DNA of 64,000 nt from Paroedura picta (Eukaryota > Chordata > Lepidosauria > Squamata > Gekkonidae). The notes under the pieces are model-generated. The model ran no database searches, was not told the DNA's origin, and saw only the letters and a program-made list of their open reading frames with translations. The position numbers and the translations under genes were made by a program. The stretch covers positions 80,230,213 to 80,294,212 of the forward strand of contig NC_135373.1 of NCBI RefSeq assembly GCF_049243985.1, read 5' to 3'. Below, in pieces: positions 41,755-52,996 of this stretch (positions within the stretch are counted from its first letter, which is position 1; every line of letters starts with the position of its first letter).

Positions 41755-44730
41755 TAAAGCGTGGAACTCTCCTGGAGGTACAGCTGATCTTCAGACTACA
41801 GAAGTCAGCTCCCCTGGAGAAAATGGCTCCTTTGAAAGATGAATTCTGCGGCACTGACTGTGCCCCACTGAGATCCCTCCCCTGTCCAAATTATGACCTC
41901 CCCAGCTGTACCACCAAATCTTCAGGAATTTCCCAGCCCATCTGTAAACTTCCTGTATCAGTTTAGAAGTTAAGTCTGGCCGTTGGTCAGAAATTATAAC
42001 CTCTGGCCAATAAAAGGTTGAGCTAAATTTTAGCAAAACCCTAGCAATATTGGAGGCCATGATGGAGGTGAGTGTGAACGGTGAGAGGACGTGAGTTGCA
42101 TGTTTCCCAGATTTGACCCTTTGCAAAGATCCCAAGACATCAGTGAAGATTCTCTGGAAGACATGGCTGATCACATAAAATGGTCTCAAAGGCATTTTGG
42201 GATGATCGTGTGAAAACCCCACTTTCTGGCAGATCTCACAAGTGCTACAATAATTTTACACCCTTTTGTTAACATTTGGCCAATAGAATGAATAAGAAAT
42301 TCAAATGAAAAGTTCTCTGTATGTCTAAATGCCTGACAAGGGGAATGTCATGGGGCACCCACAGGACTTCTTTATACTTTTGTAGCATCAACAGTTGTGT
42401 TACTGGCTCAGTTCCCGTATAAATTTGCTTGTTACAGCTTTTCTCTTGGTGTCATCTCAGCTGGCAAATAGCAGACTCTGATAGAAGCATGGTCACACTG
42501 AACCTCCTTAAAAGCATCCTATGCCTGGAAGCTTCCACTGACCTCCTTTGTTACAATTCAACTCAGGCTGACTTTTCCAATAAGTGGAAGAGGAATTAGA
42601 GCTTACTGAAGTGTCAGCTTGCCATAGTTCTTACATCAGAGGTTCCACCAATGGGACTATGTTGTTTCTCTTCTCCATCTACCTGGGAAATCACCAGTGT
42701 CAAGTACATCCCTGGGTTTTCATTCCCTTTAGCTCAGCAAGGTTTTACTTCTGCTGAACCCTTTAAAAGATGTGCCCTTGTTATTCCTTTAGCTTGATTG
42801 CTAGTAATCACCTTCTGCTGAATTGATGACTTGGATTCTTGTAGCAGGGAATGTTAAGATAGCAGATTTCCAATCAGGAATTTATTGTCCCCACTTGAGT
42901 GTACCAAAACCAAGATTTCCTTTCCAGCCTCTGAACTGCACCCACACCAGAGCCATAGGCTGATTAAGAATTAGAGGGTCAGGTGTGGAGGAAAACCTTT
43001 CCAGCCCATTCTATAGGCTCCATAAGTGCACTTTGGAGAACTGAGCTGAAATCACAGCCTGTATCAATGAACCCCGAAAGAACTTTGTCATCTCCAAAAC
43101 ATCATTAAATAGCTCATCAAGCCATTTTCTCTTAGATTGGGGATCTACTAGTTTATAAGGCAATACTTTAATCATTCAGCCCCATGACACCTCACCCTCC
43201 AAAGAAGCTTCAGCAGTGACTTTCTCCATTGCACTTTTAAATGCTTGTTTATCTTCAACACTACAGCTAGAGGGATTTTAGCATCTTGAACCTCTTCTTC
43301 TGACTCCCAGTTCTCTGGAATCTCACTTTGAGGGGGCTGTTTGCTTTCTCTGTCTTGGATATGGAAGTCACTCTTGGTTTGTTATCTTGGAAATATATAA
43401 GGTTCTGCCTACCCAAATGATGGGCAACACTTGTTTGGCTGCTTGTCCCGAAAGCTCTGAGCCACAGTCCTCCCTTCTACAGCTGATTTTTAATTGTTTC
43501 ACCCCCTTCTGATATTGAGATTGAGCTGCCAGCTGGTCGGCAAACAATGCAATATGATTCAGTGAAGCAAGATTGCAGACTTGAATTAAAGCAGCAATGT
43601 TTTTCAACAGAGCCTGAAAAAAATTATTCCTGGATCAAGATGTCTCACAACTGGTCATATGTATAGGCCTGAGAAGCTTCCTCCCATGTTGGGTTAAGCT
43701 TCTAGAAGATCACTTTATCACTCCTAGCTTCCTCCTCCAATTCTGTAGGCCAGAGGTTCTGATGATAAGCCAGTTAACCCATTTGTCTCTAGAATAAAAG
43801 CTGCATAAGTTTCTTTAGGCTTAGGGCTTGCTTTTATGGGAAAAGGTAGTCTCAGCTGATCCTCAGATGGGCCAAAGTACTGCCTAACAAGTCTTTCAAA
43901 CTGCTAATAATCCTGAACGCCTGCAGACAGCTCACCAATTAGGTCACTGAGCTCCCCATGCACATGGGTATGCAGAATCCCTGGATATTCTTGCGGTGGC
44001 ATTCCGAAGTCCAAACAAGCAGCTTCAAAGGATGATAGATATATAGGAGATCCATTTCATCCTGGAACACAGATAACTATCCACGATCATTAAGCAGTAT
44101 ATTTATCTGCTGTGTTTACATTTCCATAAAAACCTTGACTAGATCCTGCAGGTCTTCAAGCTGATTTCCTCCTGCTGCAGAAATGCCTCTAGAACTGGTC
44201 TGTTGTGTAGGGCTCTTGCCTCCTGTAGGCTGCTTTGCTGGACCTCTCTGTCTTCTAGCCGCAGTCCTTCACTGGAGCCCAGGGTTGGCATACACCTGCT
44301 TCTGCCCCTGCTTTCTACAGACTTGATACAAGGCCTCTGGAATGTCAGGAGGCTGAGGAGTTTCAACCATTCTCAAAGGCCAATAAATCTTCTAAGCATT
44401 CCTCTTGCTCTTTACCTTCTGACCTAGAGGTGTTAGTAGGTCACTGCCTCATGTTCTCTCACCATGGTTGCCAGATGTCACTTGTCTTTCTTGTCATTCC
44501 ACAAATGCTCATGAGCTAGAATATTTCCTTTCCAGGGACTTCTGCACCTTCTGGCACCTGCCTGTATGTGTGATTCTTGATCCAGAGCAATCTGCATTTC
44601 TGGACACTGCTCAAGGCACCTCGTAACTACTGCTTCCATCTGGCTTAATGTATCCTTCCTGACTCCCTAAAATAACAAACGCTCTGTACCCAAATATTTA
44701 CTTGTGCACAAAGACCTTCGTCCCACTGAT
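41755..44730 (-). mobile_element. Ty3/Gypsy-like LTR retrotransposon fossil
   Basis: Minus-strand translation shows an integrase-core-like piece at 41790-42222 and gag/zinc-knuckle-like sequence further right, at about 43370-44400, in the order expected for a minus-strand Ty3/Gypsy element. Much of the middle cannot be assigned and no clear pair of terminal repeats was found. The element is broken many times and looks old. It sits within SRGAP1 intron 1 and is not a functional gene. Confidence 0.6.
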
Positions 44731-45031
44731 GCCACCATGTCATGGAGTCCAACTCTAAGAACTATTGTGCAGAAATTTTTTGAGGCTGGGCAGCCAGAAA
44801 GATCGTGCCCCCCCCCTGCAGGAGTGGTGGTAGTGAATGCCATCTGCGTCCTCTATCACCCTTCCCCTCCTGGATGTATTATTGGGAAGATTATTAGGTC
44901 TGGTATTATCAGATGTTTTTCCACAGCATCTGTATTCCTATGGGATTTTTAATATAATTTATTTGCTCTTAATGTGTCTGTTTTTAAGGGGTTTTATTGG
45001 GGGTTTATCCAGACATTAAGCAGAGGCGGGA

Positions 45032-45058
45032 AATGAATGAATGAATGAATGAATGAAT
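45032..45058. repeat. (AATG)n microsatellite
   Basis: Six to seven tandem AATG units; likely polymorphic in length. Confidence 0.85.
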
Positions 45059-45079
45059 AGTAAAGGGGAATAGTATGAC

Positions 45080-45590
45080 ATGATTTAACTTGATCTTAGT
45101 CGCCAGCAGTACATCCTTCCACTTAAGAATCTTTTCTGGCTCCTTCAAGGCTGCCCTCCCCAGTCTTCTTCTGAATGCTTGGGGTCAATCTCTCTTTTGG
45201 CTGATGCTGGAGGCAAGTAATAGAAAACCTTGAGCAATTTCAGTTTCTTCATTGCCAGCCTTAAAAGTTTTGGAATTCATCCGTGGTTGTTACATTTGTT
45301 TTCTTGATGTTCAGCTGCAATCTGCTTTGGCATTTTCTCTTCTTCATCAGGAGTCGTTTCAAATTTTCTACCAGTAATGTGGACATCTGCACATCTTCTA
45401 CCAGTTTTCACAACACCTTCACCAAAATCTCATCCAACTTTACATTTATATTTCTGCCAAAAGATTAAAGAGGTATAGCCATAAAATACATCCTTGTCTG
45501 ACACCTTTGCCAATTGGAAACTGTAGCCTCTTGACCAGAGTACAGGTTGTACATCAAACCAATCAAATACTGTGGCATACTTATTTTAAA
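45080..45590 (-). mobile_element. Decayed RTE/BovB-like LINE fragment
   Basis: TTCTTGATGTTCAGCTGCAA, then CACCTTTGCCAATTGG and CTTGACCAGAGTACAGGTTG, read on the minus strand, follow the same region of the reverse transcriptase as the BovB at 22757-26854, but with many substitutions and indels. It is an older RTE copy, or a related lineage, on the minus strand. Confidence 0.65.
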
Positions 45591-45675
45591 AAAAACTAGC
45601 CATAGTATTTAAACAAACTTCTCTGAAAGCTGTTTGCAATTGCTTGTGCTGCTCAGAGCTTTAAGTTGTATAGAT

Positions 45676-46015
45676 CAGTGGTCCCCAACCCCTGGTCCGG
45701 AGACCGGGACTGGTCCATGGATCAGTTGGTACCGGGCCGCGGTTCCTCCTCGTCCTCCTCCCTGGCTGCTGCCTTGGGGGCTGCCCTGCCACTCTGCCAC
45801 CGGCTCACCTTTGGTGCTCTCCAGCGGCCGTCATGGCTGGCACTGCTGGCAGCACCCTCATGTGGGCAGCGGGAAGTCAGGAGCACCGGCGGGAAAGCAA
45901 GTGGCTCAGGGGCTCAGGTGGTGGCGGCGACGTCCCTCTGCAAAAGTCTACTCCCCCTCAGTAAAATTGTCAAGCGTTGACTGGTCCCCGGTGATGAAAA
46001 GGTTGGGGACCACTG
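45676..46015. mobile_element. Non-autonomous hAT transposon, 340 bp, with 8-bp duplication
   Basis: The left end CAGTGGTCCCCAACCCC and the right end, reverse complemented, CAGTGGTCCCCAACC are followed by subterminal CCGGGGACC-type words. GTATAGAT is repeated exactly at 45668-45675 and 46016-46023. The inside is GC-rich and open in several frames without recognisable protein content. The element at 48789 begins with the same sequence. Confidence 0.92.
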
Positions 46016-46196
46016 GTATAGATAATCTTCATGGGCATACTTCATGAGTATATTTCACTGGAAGGATAAGTACATTTGTGTAAACATGTGTCTGATATAT
46101 GCTTGTTCACCCATTATTGTCTCTATAAGCCATATTCTGTGTGGCAGATCAATTACTTGTGAAAATAGGCAGCATACTTTTGTTTTATTCTACCAA

Positions 46197-47158
46197 CTAG
46201 ATCTAAAGCCCATTTTACTATTAAATAAAATGGGCGTTAGATGGGCAGGGGGCTCCCAAAGGCTTCTGCGTAGCCGCAGGCAACGTAGTGCGGGTCTGCA
46301 GAAGCCTTCCCCCCCCCTCGGGACTGTGGGAGGCTTGAGCGTCGGCGGGGCTAGATGCGGGGGAAGCGGCCTACCTGTCCTCAGCGCTGGCGGCTTCTGG
46401 GCGGCTGGTGAGGGCAGGAGTTTGCGGCGGTGGTGTCCTGCGGGTGCGGCGGGGCTGTTGTGTCAGCGGCCATGTTTTTTCGTGCTGGGGCCGCGTCTGC
46501 AGGGCGTCGCTGGCGGAGCGCATGGGCGGTGGCCTGCGTCTCACCGGGGCCGTCGTGGAGCGGTGGGCCTGGCCGCCACGGTGTCAGCGAAAGAGAGGCA
46601 GGCCAGGAGGTCTGGAGGTGCAGGCAGCGGCGATAGGTAGGCAGGGAAGCGTGGTGGACGCGGCGGCGATGGCGAGCCGATTGGAGAGGCGGCGAAGCGG
46701 CACACCTGTGAGTGGGAAGTGTGGGGGGGTGGGAAGGTCGCGGGCGCTGGTGGGCTGAGAGGGGCATTTGGGGTGGGGGTGGGAAGGGCGGGGATGGGCG
46801 GCTTGGTGGGAGAGGGCGCAGGTAGGAGCGGCCTCTGTGTGTAATGGCAGGCGGTGGCCGGAGGGGAAGCAGTTTCCCCCAAGGCCACCGGCGTGGGGCG
46901 AGCCTCCGCCCTGGTGGCCATCTGGCAAGGATGGTGGCTCGGGAGGACTGCACAGTTGGAGGTGCGGCTTTCGGGAGAAAGCACGCCTCCCAATTGGACA
47001 CTTGGTCCTGAAGTGCCACTCGGAGGAGCGAATCAGGAGCTGCTTTGCGGCTCCTGATTCGCTACTCCGAGTTTTTGTCCCGGACAGAGCCTGCCCTAAC
47101 TCCTCCCCACCAGCCCTTACTCTTTTATTTAATCCACTCCGCAGGAGCGGATTAAAGA
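46197..47158 (-). mobile_element. Non-autonomous Helitron, 962 bp, minus strand
   Basis: On the minus strand it starts TCTTTAATCCGCTCC after host A and ends GGGCTTTAGATCTAG before host T, with no duplication. The 3' stem (46208-46217 with 46226-46235) is a perfect 10-bp pair ending 11 bases before the terminus. The 5' end has a 13-bp stem with one mismatch (47128-47140 with 47144-47156). The internal hairpin, 47019-47043 with 47047-47071, has a TTT loop and two mismatches in 25. It is GC- and CpG-rich. There is no Rep/helicase frame, and long open frames inside are chance. Confidence 0.93.
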
Positions 47159-48039
47159 TTGCCTGCTCATTTTTGCTGTGTATTTCTTTAGATTCCTACC
47201 CACAAGGCCCAGGGCAGCATGCATGGTCATCCTTTTAGCTTTGTAACAGTCTTAGATTGCCCCAGTACACTTCATGGCAGAGTGTGAGTTTTGAGCTATT
47301 TCCTCTTCCTGCATTCTAGAAGTGTCATGTTTTTCTTTCAAAAGCCACATTTCTGAATTATAGGATGGATCCTGAATACACTCAGTTTAGAGCACAATAA
47401 AAAGAACCTTCGGTTTTGTCTACATAGCTGTCGCAGGGCACACTTTTTTTGACACAAACTGACAGTAATCCTATGTCTAAATCACAGGGTTCTCTTTACC
47501 TGTGGATATTGTATGCAATCCTTTTGTTTTTGTCTGGTAGTGTTACCGACTACAAATCCATTAACGTGTAGTGGTTTATAAGAATGAAATCCAGCTGGTA
47601 AGTATAATATAGACACACACGCATACTTTTCATTAAAATGTCACAGAAAGGAAACATAAGCAATTCATTACAAGCAGCATGATGTAATTGAACTCTTTAT
47701 GTTGGGGCATTTCTTGAAAAGTATCTTTGGAAATGTAACTTAGCTCATTTATCAGATGTCTTCCATGAAATACTAACTGTAATCCTTTACACTGAGTTGC
47801 AGTAGAGGAATAAATGAGTACAATATTTTTAAAAAGTCTACTGGTACATTTCTTTTCTTTGAAGTGTTGCATTTAGGCATTTTTTTGTTGGTTTCTATAG
47901 GTTGTGTGGTGAGTTTTGCTAGTTCAGCCATCCAGGTGTTCCTTTCATGAATGCAATTTGTATATTTATTTGTATATATGAAAGCACGCACTATATGCCC
48001 ATTATATTGTTTCATATTGTAAATACATATGTAAAGCCT
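47159..48039. other. SRGAP1 intron sequence, nothing recognised
   Basis: AT-rich intron sequence between a Helitron and a LINE 3' end. No exon or repeat end is seen apart from a weak AATCCTA-like scrap near 47360-47400. Confidence 0.45.
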
Positions 48040-48448
48040 GCACCAGTGTTCCAGAGACGTGGGATGGGACTTGCTTATCTGTTCATGTCTGCTTATAAGA
48101 CTTGCTTATCTGTTCATGTCTGGCTGCCCCTTGGGATCCTGGCAGAGAAGCTGGCAAATGCCTCCACCAGGCATTTGCCTGAGACCGACAACAGGTCCTC
48201 CCTCAGGCATCCTCTCCATGGCCTGAACCAGTCTGTCCTCTCTAAGGGCCTTAGCTAAGTTCTGTTCCTGTTATACGGTTTAAGATCACTGAAATTGTGT
48301 TACTTAGATTATTATTGTTGTTGTTGTATTTGTTTATATTATATATATTAATTCGTTCCATGTATTCCGCCCATATTGTATGTAAACCGCCTTGAGCCAT
48401 ATGGAAGGGTGGTATAGAAATCAATCAATCAAATAAATAAATAAATAC
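48040..48448 (+). mobile_element. L2/CR1-group LINE 3' end
   Basis: The tail GTAAACCGCCTTGAGCCATA, then GGTGGTATAGAAATC and repeated AATAAATA, is a classic L2-type 3' end on the plus strand. Upstream, GCATTTGCCTGAGACCGACA belongs to its 3' untranslated region. A 31-base unit is duplicated in tandem at 48069-48122 (ACTTGCTTATCTGTTCATG in each). Confidence 0.72.
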
Positions 48449-48788
48449 CTGTTGGGGTCAAAAACTGTGAGATGTCAGCCACAAAGTGTGGACTTAACTC
48501 TCCTTTACTTTGCCAAGTGCTCTCTCAGCTCCCTCCTGCTAAGTGCCCTATCAGTGTTACGCATGCTATCGAGGCGTGTGTGTGCGTTCTCAAAGTCTGC
48601 ACAACAGGGAGCTGTCAGATAACATACATGCTGCACACCCTACTTCTGGAGGTGTGGAGCAAGCTCTTGGAACCATATGTTGAGTGTGATTGGGTGCTTC
48701 CAGAATGTTTGTGTGTGTGCTAATTAGGTGCACATTTAGTATCCTGAGCTGCTTGGATTCCCATGGGTGTAGCGACAGTTGTGTAGAG

Positions 48789-49020
48789 CAGTGGTCCCCA
48801 ACCTTTTTGAGGCTGGGGACCGGCGGCAGCAAGGAGGGCGCATGCACCATGCACGGCCAGAAACGAGCATTGTGGCACTTTCCCGCATGCGCACATGCGC
48901 GAAACTGCCACACATGCACGGCCCTGATTCCCTCTCCCCCCCTCCCACAGTAAGAAGCTTGCCGAGCCGCAAGCTTGCGGCCTGGTAAGTTTCTTACTGG
49001 GGGGGGGGCGGGGAGAGGGA
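48789..49020. mobile_element. hAT transposon lacking its right end
   Basis: The left end CAGTGGTCCCCAACC is the same as at 45676, and GGCTGGGGACCGGCGG follows. No matching right inverted repeat is found. The sequence turns at about 49020 into a 21-base inverted copy of downstream DNA. It is a truncated or rearranged copy. Confidence 0.72.
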
Positions 49021-49021
49021 G

Positions 49022-49140
49022 CTGTGGTCTTGGACCAGGTCAATGCTCACAACTTTTAAAAAGTCAGTATTGTTATCCCTGTATTACAGAGGGGAGACAG
49101 GCCCTGAGATTGCAGGCACTGACCTGGTCCAAGACCACAG
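49022..49140. repeat. Perfect 21-bp inverted repeat flanking a MIR-like fragment
   Basis: 49022-49042 (beginning CTGTGGTCTTGG) is the exact reverse complement of 49120-49140 (ending CCAAGACCACAG), with a 77-base spacer. The right arm belongs to a MIR-like stretch (about 49055-49160, CCTGTATTACAGAGGGGAG and TGACCTGGTCCAAG). The left arm has no such context and begins where the truncated hAT stops. Confidence 0.85.
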
Positions 49141-49160
49141 TGCTAATGGCTGACTCAAGC

Positions 49161-52112
49161 AAGTGATCTTTTAATAGTTAAGAACATGATATACTAGACC
49201 ACTTGGCACTATTTTTCCTGAACACAGTATTCGTATACTTTTCTAGAGTTTAGATAGTGAAGCCATAGGGGAGCTTTAAGATCACAAGCTGTAAGAAGAT
49301 CCACATATAGCCCTAACAAAGATCCATGATTTCTAGAAATCGAGATTCCCAGACTTTTCTGTGTATATTTGGTGACTCTTACTCCAGATGTTGCAGTGGA
49401 TGTGAGGGTATAAAGAAGGATCAGTCGATTATGCTTCTTTTACTCAGTTATTTGAACCATTTCACTGTTATTTTGCCCAATGCCGATTTGCCTGGGGCAA
49501 GGGTTCTTTGAGGGATTTGAATAGTCAAGAAAACTCAGAGGCATGATACCTTATTTACATGAATGTGGTTTAATCATAAACAGCCCACAAAATAAGGACA
49601 GTGCTTTCATACATCCTTTTAGTCATGGGGGGGGGGTCAGAGGGGGGCTTCTTACAGCAATGGCCATACCCCTGAGCCTGGGTCCATTGTCACTGTTTTC
49701 TTCTTTATATTCTCCCCAGCCTGTTAGGACTAGTAGTGCCTGCAATCTGCTGGTTCATGCTGGCTTGTGGCTTTCTTAACCCTTCATTTAACCCTTCATT
49801 CAGAAGGCTGAATGACTCAAGCAGGTAATGCTGTAGCTGTGGAATACAGTTGTCAACATGCTGGAAGCCAGAATTTGTTGTCAACATGCTGGAAGCCAGA
49901 ATAAGAGTCACCAGGACAAGCCATCCCTAATCCTCATGGGGATTCTTCTGTACAGTTGCGGGGGTTGACTGATGCCAGAGCCAGTAACTTTACACTGCCA
50001 TGAGTATGGTGTATTTGGGAGGTAGACTGCGATAACAGTGTTGGCTGAATTTTATAACCAAGCAAGAAATGGAGTGTGAAATGGAGTCTCTCTTCTAAAT
50101 CTAGTTCGTTTAACCATAAGGGGGAGATAGGGAAATGGCTATAAATAGACAGTTTTATCCTTCTTTGGCTATGTGACTAGTACAGCTGTTTTGCAAAGCA
50201 AATACCTACATTGCTTGAATGAATATGGGATCATGATTAAATGGGGACAGTATTAAATTAAAAAGGGTATTGTTTAAGTATCAGGAGTTTTTTTAAAAGC
50301 AGCTTACCATCTTTAGTCAAAATTTACCTGGAAGAGAAATACCAAGTGGCCGTACCAGCAATGCATATTGAATAGTTGTTATTACATCAATTCATAACAG
50401 CTTTGATTTGGAAAATATCTCACTGAGGTTTTCCCCTTCCTTTTTGACTTATTTTGCATATGGTAAGAAATCAGGTTTATATAGATCCTTTGCTGAATTG
50501 AGAATACAACACATATATAATATGCATGAGATGAAAAACAGTGGAGTCCAAAAGTGAGAATAAAATTCCTGTAATCTTTCTTGCTTTCAATAAATTACTT
50601 TGATGGCCAGGGTTGTGGTGTGTGGGACATTTTTCCATGATGGTTTTGTAGGCAAGGTTGGCACCTTAAATTGGTTTAGCAGACTGAAGGTGGGCGTAGA
50701 CGCTGCACTTACAGAATAATGTATTTCCAGTGCTAGAAGTTCTTGGTATATAATCTCCTGCATTTTTACAGGAGCTAAATCTACTTTTTCCCTGTTATTT
50801 TTGGCTTGTCTATGCTGTAATGGATAATATTGAAACTGGAAGATCATCTAGGATTAGGACTGGAAAAAGAAAACTCTGCATGTAGCCTGACTTTATATGC
50901 TTAGATGTGGAAACCTTAATTAACATGATTTTTACACATAAAAGCCTTAAAGCTTTGATCCTAGTGTTTCCTTCAGGGTAACGAGGTTTTAAAGTACTTT
51001 CTTTAAAAATACATCTATGTTATCATGATGTTAGGTATTAGTTTATCTATGACAGATCTCAGAAGATATGCAGAGGAAGTGGAGTACCAAAGTGCAAGGG
51101 AAACCTATATAGAACCTTCTATTCAAATAACTACATATATCATATACTCAAGGAATTATTTGTCTAGAAAGCTATAGTGATCTACCTTCTTGCACTCATA
51201 CCTAGTGCTGCCCCCTATTCTCTTCAGATATATACTCATACAGAGCTCTTCATCGCCATGGATATAGATGTGGTGGAGTGTGACCCGTATATCTGACGGA
51301 CTATTTCTCTTTGGTATTCTTCCCAACGGTTCCTACCTGTTGCACGGTTCCTCCAAAGCCTCGTTTTAGGTCTCTTAAAACATTGTCCCATTGTGGGGCT
51401 AATGTCCTTCCTTATCATACAGCATTTGGCCATTCTAGTTCCCTTGGCTCCAAATTATATGCAATTTGTAATTTACCTGCACCCATCTTCATGGAGTGAA
51501 ATGGGAGTTTCAGTCTGCAAAGAAATAACACTGAAAATCACTCTTTTTTCTAACCTTTTAAACTTCTAGAACTCAGACACGTGTTAATTATTTTCCTAGG
51601 CATTTGGAGGTCTTGTTGAACTTATCAAGGAGAGTTTAATTTCTGTTGTATGGACAGGACAAATCACAGAGAATGTTTTTGTTCTTATTGTACAATGCTA
51701 ATACATTATTGTGTCTGTAACTTACTGGAGTGAAATATTCTGAGGTGTTTTAGGTTATGTGAGTTCAATAAAATATTCAAACAAGGCAAAGAAGTAAAGG
51801 CCCCAGCCACACAGGTTTTAGTTGAACTATAATAAGGAATATGAATAATTGGAAAGCCACTTGACTGCCCTTTAATACACACAAAATTCAAACCTGCTAA
51901 TGAAAAACGCTCATTCCTTTGATGTTTTAATCTTTTAAACCTTTGAAAAATCAAGGGACCTACATTTTAAATCCACTTGATGTTGTTTTCACTATGCATC
52001 AAAAACTGTTACAAAATTGTTACAGATAAAAGCTTAAACTACTCACAGCCTCATGGCCTATTACATAAGTCAGCACATGGCCAGGCCTTCCTGACTGCAG
52101 GATGTTGACACG
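49161..52112. other. SRGAP1 intron sequence, no gene recognised
   Basis: About 3 kb of AT-rich intron. Two short tandem duplications are seen near 49780-49885: TTAACCCTTCATT twice, and a 25-base unit beginning GTTGTCAACATGCTGG twice. No exon or transposon end is recognised. Conserved enhancers cannot be judged from one sequence. Confidence 0.45.
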
Positions 52113-52340
52113 TAGGGGTGTGCGCAAAACAGAAAACAAAACCCTGGTATATTTTGGGATTGGCTCTATTGAACCCGCAAAATATTGGAATTTCCTGATA
52201 TTCCTGAATCCCTGTACTCACATGGTATTTGGATTTGGCAATATTTGGGAATGCCAATTTTTTTCGACTCCATTATAGCATATGGCAATCATTGTAGTCA
52301 ATGATCTCCATCCTTATTGTAGTTCCTCTATATATTTCTG

Positions 52341-52773
52341 AAACAGCCTAGGGGGTGGGACATGTTCGGCTGCCCAAACTGGAATAGGGCCAATCAGGGG
52401 GCAGCCAACTTTATCCTGATTGGCCCTGCCCCTGCGGCTGCTGCCCTCCGGCCCTGGACTCTAGCCTCTTTGCTCTCAGATGCCTCAGTGCCTGGAGCCA
52501 GCAGCAGGTGAGAGGGCCCTGGGCAAAGGGTCATGGTGGAGGGCTTGCTAACGAGGTTCTCTTGGCCTGCTAGGCTGGGCCTCCTGATGAAGGCCTTCCG
52601 GCCTGCTGACTGCCTGCTAAGGAGCTCCGTCTTGACCCTGCTAACGAGCTGTCCAGCCCCCGCCCGCCCCACTTGATTTGGCGGCGAGCTACAGCCCAAA
52701 GCCACCTTAAGCTGCCTGGCCAGGGGAGGGAACCCTTTCAGGGCCCATTTTTAGGAACAGGCTTTGAAACTAG
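52341..52773 (+). mobile_element. Probable diverged Helitron, plus strand, 5' end uncertain
   Basis: The 3' end GGCTTTGAAACTAG before host T keeps the 11-base spacing from a GCC...GGC stem, and matches the 3' end of the copy at 52997 at about 25 of 32 positions. An internal pair, GGGCCAATCAGG with CCTGATTGGCCC (about 52388-52430), resembles the internal hairpin of other copies. The 5' end is unclear: TCTGAAACAGCC near 52341 is preceded by T, not A, and lacks the 5' palindrome. Confidence 0.5.
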
Positions 52774-52996
52774 TAGGGTATAAAAGGAGAATTGATCCGG
52801 TGGTATTTGGGGTGATGGGTGGGCTGTTTATTGACGTAGAAGCACCAGGTTTGCAGCATAGCTTCTGGTGTCTGTCTTCTACCCCCCTTCCAAGTTTCAC
52901 AAAGATTGGACTAGGGAGTCCAATTCTATGAGCCATCAAAGAAGGTACCACCAACCTCCATTATTTCAAATGCAGAAAAGGCATTTATAGACTTTA

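Noticed and set aside
46044-47238. Open frames of 100-212 codons across 46044-47238
   Set aside because: Composition artefact of another GC-rich Helitron; frames cross the element ends and have no recognisable protein features.
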